Source: Lingula anatina (Eukaryota > Brachiopoda > Lingulata > Lingulida > Lingulidae). From it: DNA of 21,154 nucleotides. The stretch lies in contig NW_019773881.1 in assembly GCF_001039355.2 (NCBI RefSeq), positions 620,905 to 642,058 on the forward strand. The letters run 5' to 3'. The notes under the pieces were generated by a model. That model worked only from the letters and a program-made list of their open reading frames with translations, ran no database searches and was not told the DNA's origin. Position 1 is the first letter of the stretch; every line of letters begins with the position of its first letter. A program made the position numbers and the translations under genes. Below, one piece after another: positions 1-7,969 of this stretch.

Positions 1-554
1 TCGAGACAAAATCTATGTTAAAGAATCCCGTTTCTGTAATAACAGCTAGGTTTGTCTCTTTTAAATTACTTTGAATTGTGCTCTATAACAAGAGAGGCAG
101 TCAATGTGAGAGTCGGTGGCACTATTAATGGTGGGGATCGAGTATTTAAATTCACAGATTTCGGGCATGAAAGAAAATTTTGAAACTTGAAACGGAATAA
201 AGAACGCACGATCATGACAGTGAGTGAGTACCCCCCCCCCCAACATGCACACAATCACCCACGAATGTAACTGTCTTGAAAACAAGAAGCAGAGAACGCC
301 ATAAATATTGTAGTAGTGTAAGCATCCTAAAGGTAGTCACGCAGCAAAACTTTTGTGTTCTTTAAAAATATGAGAATATATTGTAGCAAATATAATACAA
401 TTTTAAATAATTGAAATGCATTTCTTTCTAACATTCAGTTTACGTACGTTTTTTGATAGCCTCTCAAAGTTTTAAACCTCAAATATTGGAGACCATAATA
501 GAGTCAGCCAAGGACACGTTTGGGGAACACGTTTGAACTCGTCATAATGGACAT
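1..554. other. Non-coding flank, nothing recognised
   Basis: This is AT-rich sequence with a run of about 12 C residues near 230-241. Small open frames on the minus strand (around 61-285) have no recognisable domain and overlap one another in different frames, so I do not call them. I looked here for the missing polymerase palm motifs (the K-x3-N-S-x-Y-G and D-T-D type motifs) of the element that ends near 555, in all three minus-strand frames, and did not see them. Confidence 0.5.
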
Positions 555-812
555 TTACAGGTGTAGGACCAGTTCAGAGCTTCTGGTAAACAGTTTAGAA
601 CCAAGGGACCGAACTTGATTTGAGGACCAGAAGAGAGGCTTAACAAACGTCCCCGTGGGCATAGGCTGCATCAAGCACCACAAGTAAAGAGCATTAGCAT
701 CGTAGCCAATGATTTTCTTGCAGAGCTTTGGTGCATCTAGAGTGGCTTTTCTGATGAAGGTTTTATCCTTCTCGTGGTGACGATGGAATAAAATACTGGG
801 ACCGCCCACCAT
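555..812 (-). pseudogene. PolB start of palm (motif A), truncated (fragment 4)
   Basis: This segment is in a different frame from fragment 3, so an indel lies between about 812 and 829. It opens with MVGGPSILFHRHHEKDK and reaches GYDANALYLW, the polymerase motif A equivalent (D-x2-x-L-Y) of protein-primed family B enzymes, followed by MPTGTF. After residue 56 or so similarity is lost. The fragment runs into a stop at 555 without the fingers-domain lysine motif or the catalytic D-T-D motif, which should follow some 100-250 residues later. The element is therefore truncated on this side, by deletion or replacement, and could not encode an active polymerase. Confidence 0.72.
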
Positions 813-828
813 GGCATTTTTTCAGGAA

Positions 829-1485
829 TTAGTGGAGATCGCTGTTTTTGTCATCACAAAGAGTGAAATAAGCGTCTCCTACGTTTTGAAACAGGTACTT
901 CAATGTCAAACCTGGTAACCTAATACCATCTTTAAACATATCTATACCCCTCTCAAGGTAGAAGGCGAACATTTTAGCCACTGCTTCCAACATCGGCTCA
1001 ACGTCTTTGTTGTTATACCAGGTGAGAAAGTCGCGCATTGTTTGCATGTGGTTTTCATGCCAAACGCGTTGACACAATGCATAATCCTCCTCACTTATGT
1101 CATTTTGTTTCAACTGTGAGAAAAACGCTTCGCGTGGAGGGAGACTTGCACACTCAAGTTTGTCTAGGGAGTCCATCTATTCATAAGGAAAGAACCCCTT
1201 GGATTCTTGGCACTCGAATGCCTTTAAAAATTGACTATAACTAAACCCTGGAGCTAAGAAATTTCTAATATCTAAGATTTTCAACCTATCCGACTTGAGC
1301 ACCATGAAGTTATTGTTCCGCTTTACAACAAAGCGTATTTTTTCCGAATTTAACAAAAGCGGGAAAAACAACGTCTTTATGGCATTCAAGTCATAGTGTC
1401 CACTATTAAACCCTAAAACAGGTAACTCATTTAAATAATTGCTAAATTTACCACTAAGTTTTGATAAAATATGTTTGTTTTTCAA
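829..1485 (-). pseudogene. PolB exonuclease region, interrupted by TAG (fragment 3)
   Basis: The same reading frame continues after the TAG at 1488-1486. Exo II is clear as FNSGHYDLN (N and D of the N-x3-Y-D pattern), about 30 residues into the segment. LKILDIRNFLAPGFSY follows, the usual Exo III neighbourhood of protein-primed polymerases. A TAG at 1179-1177 falls inside FFPYE-stop-MDSLDKL, at a place where I would expect a tryptophan codon (TGG), i.e. a single G-to-A change; that expectation is from family knowledge. The segment goes on through LPPREAFF, HENHMQTMRDFLTWYNNKDVEP and a helix-rich stretch, and ends at TAA 831-829. All five stops from 2664 to 829 lie in one frame. Confidence 0.73.
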
Positions 1486-2592
1486 CTACTTTTCATCCTT
1501 TCCCTCGTCCTCGCTGTTTTCATTTTCTGATCTCTTTTCCAAGTCTTTTTCTATTTTTTCATCTAGAGTTTCAAACACCCTGGTAAACTTGTGTCTTTGA
1601 ATAGTTTCGGCTGCGCGGCTTATGTCTTGTAACGTATCAATGAACCGTTGCACAGCTAGCAATGGCTCACCATTGGAAAAAATGCCCTGAGTTTTGGTGT
1701 ACCCGGGTACATTGCTACACACACTCACTCTCAAAAACTGGTGTTCGTTTTCCAAGTGAAGTTTTTTGCTGTGACCAGGCTGCTGATGTTTCGGCAACAG
1801 ACACTCAATATCGAAGGTTGCCCTGTATGGGTAATATCTGTCTTTTTCGGGGACCACGATACCTTCATCTTCCAACTGTTCAAATATTGTCTGTTGGGGT
1901 GTGTAAGCTTTCCCAGGGAAGCGGTGCTCGACGATGGCTTCACATGTCCGTTCGTGAGCATGTAGGTTACCTTTGTGCTTGAACATTTTGTTGCATTTTG
2001 AGCAGCAAAAAGACTGAGTGTATTTCCCCATGTCACGTATGTACGAAAAGTGATTTTCATACACATTAAGCGACATGGTTTCCTTGTTCGCACTCAGCGA
2101 TCGACGCACAAGTTCAGCAAAAGTCGCACCGTCTTCTGTTTCCTGCAGCTCGTATACCGTTATGTTGACTTCGAACAACTTTTCAACTCGCTCCAGTTGG
2201 TTGAGCGACACACCCTCAAATCCTTTTATCTTGCACCTGGTCTCAGCTCTGTATTTTTCCAAAAGTTGTTTGGTGGTTTTTTCTAGTTGAAATACAGGCC
2301 ACCCCCTGTGCAAGATTAAGCAGCGGAAAACGAACAAATTGTCCTTATAACAACCATTCTTATCTCCTTGCAGTGCGACCAAACCCTTGTTGTTGGAGAT
2401 AAAGTTCGGTAGAAGGCCAGCACTGCCGATCGGATGACCTACCAGCTTGGTCACGTAGAACGTAACGCTAGTGATCATCTCTACTATCCATCTGGAGTTG
2501 GGTCTCACCTGCCGGGCGCACTCCAAAATATCCCTGACAGCAATACGCTCGAAAAAGCCGTCTAGATCGTCTTTGTTTTGGATCAAATACGG
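1486..2592 (-). pseudogene. PolB middle region with C2HC finger and Exo I (fragment 2)
   Basis: This continues fragment 1 in the same frame after the TAA at 2595-2593. Counting from the TTG codon at 2586, it has a conserved block (RPNSRW, residues 28-33, then VTFYVTKL and HPIG), a KDNLFVFRCLILH motif around 81-93 reminiscent of the Cys-box seen in this family, and a C2HC finger at C195, C198, H211 and C215. The exonuclease Exo I motif follows as YRATFDIE with D259 and E261, the expected metal-binding acidic pair of family B proofreading domains. The last 40 or so residues are charged (E/K/D-rich) and look poorly conserved. TAG at 1488-1486 ends the segment with no frame change, so this break is a nonsense substitution and not an indel. 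No intron signals are needed to explain it. Confidence 0.75.
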
Positions 2593-2661
2593 TTATTCAA
2601 GGAAACAGTGATTGTTGCTGCTGGGGTGATAATACCGTATTTCCCGTGTCTCGATGTTTCT

Positions 2662-3342
2662 TTAAAAAAATCCGTAAGACACATTCAGCTTAAAGACAGT
2701 CTTTTGGTCTTTAAACACGGCAGCTAGCCCTTCTCGAAGATCGTCAGGGTGAACAGAAGTCAACCGAAAGTTGTACCAGTCTTGTAATTTGTTTCCCCTA
2801 GAGAATCGAGTGCGGATGCTACTGCAATGATGCATGTAGGCGTCGCGTACAAGAGGCTCAGTATCAGGAGGAAGAAGATCTTCAGGCATGCTGACTGGAT
2901 CAGGGGAAAGGATAGCCCCAGCGCCATACCCCACTTGAATTTTCTTACTAACGATGTCGGGTTGAGAACCTGCTTTTCTTTTGCTCGAGGGCCCCGGTTG
3001 CGGATGAGCTTCAGCCTGGTGGTTTAGACGGTCCTGTGGGGTGGCAAATACTTCGGCACACTCGGGGCATCTTAAGGTCGGTTGTTCTAGTCTGGTCGAG
3101 TGTAAGCGCATGTGACGAAGCATGTTACCTCTGAGTTTAAATCCTTTTCCGCAAGTTGGGCATTTAATGGCATTTTCTGTGCTGTGGGTGATGCGATGCT
3201 GTTTAAGGTGATCGAGGCGACTGAATTTTGCCCCGCAGACATCACATTCGTGGTTGTTAACAACATGATCAACACCTTTATGGCGGATCAGTTGTTTCCT
3301 CAGAAGAAACGTTTTCTGGCAAATGTTGCACGTGTGGACCAT
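2662..3342 (-). pseudogene. PolB N-terminus with four C2H2 zinc fingers (fragment 1)
   Basis: This is the N-terminal part of the element's DNA polymerase B. I start it at the ATG at 3342-3340, which has a good context (ACC before ATGG). The same frame stays open up to about 3399 from non-ATG codons, but the fingers begin right after this ATG. Four C2H2 fingers follow at residues 5-26, 33-53, 61-81 and 92-113, each C-x2-C with paired histidines, then a Pro/Ser/Lys-rich linker. A further region of about 90 residues ends in FKLNVSYGFF, a stretch I associate with invertebrate element-borne polB proteins. The frame is cut by TAA at 2664-2662 and again by TAA at 2595-2593, and continues in the same frame in fragment 2. 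The fingers suggest DNA binding, perhaps of the element ends; that role is inference. Confidence 0.72.
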
Positions 3343-3385
3343 GGTTGCTGCAATAAATATGTAACTTGTTTCACTCCAGATATAA

Positions 3386-3808
3386 AACTGTGCACTCAAA
3401 AAAGATTGGCTAATACATAAACAAACGGTTTATATGTTGCAACTAGCAATTATATTGGTTGATTATGACATCATATCAAAAAAAAATTTACGTGTGAGGC
3501 ATTTGATTGGTTGAAATTAAAATACTGCAATATGATTGGTTGATTATGACATCATATCTAAAAATAGATTACATGCGAGGCATTGATTGGTTGAAATAAT
3601 ACGATACTGCAATTTGATTGGTTGATTATTACATCATATCTAAAATAGATTTACGCGTGGGACATTATTTGGTTGAAAAAGATCAAACTTCATTGGTTTC
3701 ATTAAAGATATGTGTCCTTGTTTCTGATTGGCTACTGAAAATATTGCTTTTAATAAAGTATCGTTCACCATAGTAATTTTGTCATAGGTCACTATTTCGT
3801 CGGAAACA
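3386..3808. promoter_or_regulatory. Probable bidirectional promoter between polB and BIR genes
   Basis: The region separates two divergent gene starts (3342 on minus, 3809 or 3813 on plus) and holds seven ATTGG boxes, all in the same orientation, at 3454, 3506, 3535, 3586, 3617, 3692 and 3726. The last is CTGATTGG, a good Y-box. Read from the polymerase gene these are forward CCAAT boxes. A TTTTATATC stretch (about 3379-3387 on minus) about 40 bases before the polymerase ATG could serve as a TATA-like element. Promoter function is inferred from position and motif density only. Confidence 0.5.
3450..3681. repeat. ~81-bp tandem repeat with CCAAT boxes, ~2.8 copies
   Basis: Three units begin with ATTGGTTGATTATKACATCA at 3454, 3535 and 3617, so the spacing is 81 and 82 bases. 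Each unit carries a second ATTGGTTGAAA (3506, 3586; degraded to ATTTGGTTGAAA at 3667) and a TTACRYGYGRGGCATT-type segment. ATTGG is an inverted CCAAT box, and TGACATCA is one base from the CRE TGACGTCA. The third unit is cut short before the BIR gene begins. Confidence 0.85.
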
Positions 3809-3812
3809 ATGG

Positions 3813-4298
3813 ATGACAGTAACCTATTCCCCGATTGTGCATCAGAAGACAAGGCCTTTTTTTTTTTTTTGGATACCCTATTGTAAAGAAGAGGATAGAG
3901 TTCTGAGGTTTCTTGACTGGTCTGGTAGACTTCTCATTAACCCTATACCTTTAGCCATCAGCGGGTTTTACAGGGACCCGAATGCAACCAAATCTGACGA
4001 CACGGTCAGTTGTTTTAATTGTAATTTAAACCTAAAGAACTGGGACCCGTTGAGAGATGCGGCAGATGTCGAACACGAGCGTCACAGTCCACACTGTACT
4101 ATGAATACAGCCGACAAAAGACAAAATAATCCACTAAACGTTCCACTGCCACCCGAAAAGCAACACGAATTAGTGCAGTTGTTTGTCGCATATGAAAAGA
4201 AGACAAATTATACACCCAGCACAGTGAAAACTCTGTTAAATATAGGCTTTGATGAAGTAGACAAAACACCAGATCGAATGTCATACACTCTATTTTAA
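3813..4298 (+). pseudogene. BIR-domain (IAP-like) protein, broken
   Basis: The 161-residue frame contains one BIR domain at about residues 32-96. It has the GFYRDP start, the D-D-x-V-x-C-F-x-C core, and zinc ligands C67, C70, H88 and C95 (spacing C-x2-C-x17-H-x6-C; the usual form has 16 between C and H). BIR proteins bind caspases or adaptor proteins and restrain cell death; mobile and viral copies are known to exist, but which partner this one would bind cannot be told. No RING finger is visible. A better-placed ATG at 3809 (AACAATGG) lies in a different frame that passes through a 14-base T run (3857-3870) and soon stops, so the N-terminus probably changed frame in that run. After the stop at 4298 the coding character continues in other frames to about 4627. 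The gene is divergent from the polymerase and probably travelled with it. Confidence 0.7.
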
Positions 4299-4627
4299 AA
4301 AGCAGTATTCGAACAGGTGTGCTTCATTTATGCGAAACAGTTGAAAGAGGAAGGATGAAACGGAGACACATTAATTAGAAAAACTGTAGAAGTAAGGGAC
4401 GGACGGTTGAAGACGAAGGGAAACTCTATCATAGCCCTGTTAGTTTGGAAAATTTACTGGCACAGAAACATGAGGCACGCAAAGTTAAAAAGAAAACCAC
4501 ACGGAAAAAGTTATTGGCTAAACGAGATGCACAAACGATGAAGCGATTTCCAGCTGATGATAAATGTGAAGGGGCTGATCTTAACAACATGTCAAAATAT
4601 AGTTTCTTGTCAGCAATTTCAAAATGA
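4299..4627 (+). pseudogene. Frame-shifted C-terminal remnant of the BIR gene
   Basis: Right after the BIR frame stops, coding-like stretches appear in shifted frames. YAKQLKEEG, then a TGA near 4356, then NGDTLIRKTVEVRDG read in one frame. From about 4403 another frame reads EDEGKLYHSPVSLENLLAQK and then a Lys/Arg-rich basic stretch, ending at the TGA at 4625-4627. The basic tail could be a nuclear-localisation or nucleic-acid-binding region. I see no known domain. That this belongs to the same gene as the BIR domain is inferred from adjacency, strand and the lack of any other start signal. Confidence 0.45.
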
Positions 4628-4639
4628 AGAATAAATGAA

Positions 4640-6678
4640 TTTAATATAATTGGCTTACATGTGTTTTGTAAAATATAAAAACTGTATTTTACTTTCAAAT
4701 GTTTAATTTTGACATCGGTTTCAAAAAAAATGTAAAATGATCAAAACATAAAAAATCTCCATGATATAAAAATTAATCGACTTACATTGTACATGGACAG
4801 AAATTTTAGTGTCCGTGGAAAAAATATTTTGGAAAAAAAGTTTATAGATTAACAGCAGATTTGAAAATAAGTCCTATCAATTGTTATGACTAGTAAGAAT
4901 TCTTACATAAGTTGCTTGAGATATTTCTTATCTTATTTTTTACTTATAATTGTTGTTGAAACAAAACTTACGTTTATGCTTGAACGTTTTTCAGATCAAC
5001 TCTAATTTTAGTCCCCCTCTAAAGTATTAACTAAGAACAATCTTATGTATAAGCTTTTACTTAATCTTTTAAAGTTTCTTTTAATGCTGTACAAGTTCAG
5101 GTTAGACCTGTAAACAAAGAGCGTATATTAGGAGGGGCGCCGTAAATTCAGTATTTGGGAAACTAATAAATCAAATTTCTCAGAGAACATACTCTTTCTG
5201 ATATGATTTAGCTTAAAGATTACCAAAACTTGTCTAACAAACTCATTTAGAGTTCACAACGCATTGCTTGCGAGCTCAACACACCTGTGCAGCGTGAGTA
5301 GCCTATATATAGTAAACACCTAAGTAGGTCAATGCGTACATTTCGACCTTTGACTTCTGATCCATTAACACGCTCATTTCATTCCTCCAGCTCGTATCCC
5401 TGTTTGCTTTGGAGTTGTACTCCTAAACACGATACAAGAGATTAGACTAGACGGTTATTTAGGACACACGTCGTATTTGACACAAGCGAGACACTTGTGA
5501 TCAAACGTGTTACAAATAAGCCGAGATGGCTTGTATCATTCACAATGACGAGATATCATTGATGTAAAAATCACCAAACAAATGTGAGACACCTTTGCTG
5601 ACCGACCCCTTTCTTAGTTAGGCGGCTAAGCCAAAACAATTGTGCAAAAGTTGATAAAAGCATGAAACTTTCCACGATGAATGACCATTGGGTGTTTGTC
5701 AATTTTGGATTTGGGGGCAACTCCAAAATTCACAAGTACCCGGATGAGCAGCTTTCTTAAAATATGCTGACTCAGCATTTTGTGTACATCTAGAATTCAC
5801 GTAAACGAGCACTACCGGCGTTAATTATGATAACATGAATAAATTTGAGAAACGTACACTAACTGTAAACATCTATTACAGCAATGATGACGTCATGATG
5901 GCGTCACTGGATGATAATGCAAAATACAAAATGACAAATACCCACTCACTCGCATATGCCAAATAGTCGAACCCTGCAATGATCTTTCCTGTAAACATTC
6001 ATTACAGAAATGCATCCTTGAGGGCTAGAAACGTTGAGTTGGCTTGGTTTCTACTTCCGAGACTTTGAGCATTTTCAATATGGCCGTCAATTTTTAGAGA
6101 AAATAGAAAAACAACCAAGAGTTGACAGATATAATTTATTTGTGACTATTGTGAACACATTTCCCGTCATAAAAACACAGTAGGATAAATGACTGCATAC
6201 TAGCATGTTTCTGTCATTGTAAAATCAAAATGGCCGCCAACGCATACAGCAGAGGATGAAGTATAGCAGTATAATCAGTCTATTACTTGTATAATTAGTC
6301 TAATTAAAAAATTTTTATGCCTTCGATTTTTCTGTTCATTTGGATTTTTAATTAGCCATGATCCTTACCTATCATTATCAGCTCGTTTGACACTCAAAAA
6401 TAAAAGGAATGAAATGAAAAAAAGTAAGAATAATTTTCAAAGGAGGGTGGTATAAATAAAAATATTTAAAAAATAGTATTAAAAATATTTTAATTACGAA
6501 CTTATTTTGACAATATCTTTTTGGTGGGAGTCTGAACTGCTAGAGCACGTTTTAATGCAAAATAAACATTCAGTAGTCAGTTGTTACCATATCAACCATG
6601 TGAATAAATTTTGCTCTTGCAGGGCTAGACATTAGCATATTTCACTCAGTTGCGAATGAACGCATCCTAACCACCGGG
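4640..6678. other. Non-coding stretch with two short palindromes
   Basis: No open frame here looks like a gene. The sequence is AT-rich with scattered A and T runs. Two copies of CTGTAAACAT-x-ATTACAG occur at 5863-5881 and 5989-6007, and a TGACGTCA box lies near 5888-5895. These are listed under findings. If the Bark-like gene continues to the left, this would be intron or downstream sequence of it. Confidence 0.4.
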
Positions 6679-6895
6679 TCTCCCGCTGACGATCTTCCAC
6701 TAATGAGGCCCTCGAACAAATATTCAAATTGCCTTTTCTTTTTGCTCGGATCAGTAACTATCTCCCGCTGACGATCTTCTGCTGACGAAGTCCCTAAAAC
6801 AAATATGAAAATAACCTTCTCGTCTCGCTCGGATCGCTACCGATATTCCGCTGACGATGTGAAAATTGCTTCTTCATCTCATTTGGATCGCTAAA
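6679..6895. repeat. ~83-bp tandem repeat, ~2.6 copies
   Basis: The string CCGCTGACGAT recurs at 6683, 6765 and 6848, about 82-83 bases apart. Each unit also has an AACAAATAT segment and a CTCGGATCRSTA-type segment; in the third unit part of the middle is lost. Inside unit 2 the CTGCTGACGA motif is repeated once more. No coding or RNA function is visible. Confidence 0.75.
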
Positions 6896-7191
6896 GTCTA
6901 AATGACATTTGCTACGGACGTCGTACAATGAACTCGTACACATTTTCTGTGGGATTTTTATGACATCGTAAGTGGCTACGGGCAACGGCAATTACCTCTA
7001 CAGTACATGCTTGTGCCGTGTCTTGTCGCTAATATGAGCTTAAGCCTGGGTCCCAACTCCACGCATGATTTTCAGGACGTACGGTTTTCTAGGTTCCTCT
7101 CGTCTGGCTGGGCCGTAGCTAGACCGTAGGGAAGAAATCAAGTAATTGGTGAGTGTAATTAGTGGGCAATAAGAAAGTGCGTGGACAGTAC

Positions 7192-7781
7192 CTGAGAAGC
7201 TCAGCCTCGGCACGCCAGAAGTACATGTATGATGTTGTCAGTGGTGACTTCACTCGTGTTCCTATTGGCTGGTGTTGTCCACCACATCACATGTAGACCT
7301 GTGTTGTTGTAGATGTAGTTGTTTGTGACGGTTCCAGACACACCCTCCAAGTGGAGGACATCACTGTACCTATCTCCCTGTCCGTGCTGTATCACATTCC
7401 CATCTATACTGCACTGCTGTGTGTGAGGGCCGTCCTCTATTTCTGCAACCAGTATGTTCTCTATCTGAGTTGTATAGAGAATCTGGTTGCTCCAAATGTT
7501 CAACTTATTGTTTTGGAATACGCTGTGAGTCGTGGCGTGGCTGCCGCCATGGATCCCTTCCATGTAATTGTTTGCCAATGTAGCATTGGTGTTAGCGATA
7601 TTAAGCCGAAAAGCTGCTTTGGAATGTTCAGCTCGGTTGGAAGTCGAAAGTCCATTTCTGTGGAATATGTTTTTATTGATGTTTATATCCCAATTACTCT
7701 GTCCAAATGTAGTTATGTTCACTCCACCCAGACCATTGTTAAAGAAAGTGTTTTCCTCGATGACAAAGTTGCCGATAGACC
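7192..7781 (-). pseudogene. bark: Bark-like exon 6: further beta-helix repeats
   Basis: The acceptor GCCTTTCAG before 7781 joins in phase 1 with exon 5 after a 188-base intron. It encodes GSIGNFVIEENTFFNNGLGGV, NINKNIFHRNGLST, ANNYMEGIHGG and VTNNYIYNNTGLHVMWW. These are typical right-handed parallel beta-helix turns with Asn ladders. A TGA at 7203-7201 ends this frame just before a reasonable donor (CAG then GTACTG at 7191). Either a late frameshift precedes the donor or the true donor lies upstream. No further exon is recognisable to the left. Confidence 0.72.
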
Positions 7782-7969
7782 CTGAAAGGCAAACCAAATA
7801 GTATGGGTTATGAAACATGTAAAATATACACGTGTACTTGTATTTTAACATACTGTAAATTAAAAAATGTTTCCTTAAGAACGCTTACCAATCGATGAAG
7901 TCTTTGTATGAATGCCAAGTACCACAATGACATGCTACTAGTATGTCTTTAAGATGTACATTAACACAC

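Larger units (their letters stand above)
555..4630. mobile_element. Decayed polB + BIR mobile/virus-like element
   Basis: This is a remnant with two divergently transcribed genes: a zinc-finger type B DNA polymerase on the minus strand (555-3342) and a BIR-domain gene on the plus strand (about 3809-4627). A tandem repeat array rich in CCAAT boxes lies between them. Polymerases of this kind belong to Maverick/Polinton and adintovirus-like elements and their relatives in invertebrate genomes. No integrase, packaging ATPase, protease or capsid gene is visible, and no terminal inverted repeats were found, so the true ends are unknown and the limits given are those of the recognisable coding remnants. 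Both genes are broken by stops and frame changes, so this copy cannot be autonomous. Assignment to a named element family is inference. Confidence 0.65.

Noticed and set aside
61-285. Small overlapping minus-strand open frames at the left end
   Set aside because: No domain, low-complexity content, overlapping frames and no similarity to the missing polymerase parts.
1662-2290. Plus-strand and off-frame open frames over the polymerase middle region
   Set aside because: They lie opposite or out of frame with clear polymerase motifs and have no domain of their own.
829-2664. Alternative genetic code (TAA/TAG read as an amino acid) to explain the in-frame stops of the polymerase
   Set aside because: Only five stops occur in over 800 codons, they fall where related proteins have different residues, and neighbouring metazoan-type exons use TAA/TAG as ordinary breaks. 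Decay is the simpler account.
3450-3681. CRISPR array
   Set aside because: Only about three units, no unique spacers between constant repeats, and a metazoan context.
7351-7801. Plus-strand open frames of up to 144 codons
   Set aside because: They are antisense shadows of the Bark-like exon 6, whose beta-helix pattern and splice sites are clear.
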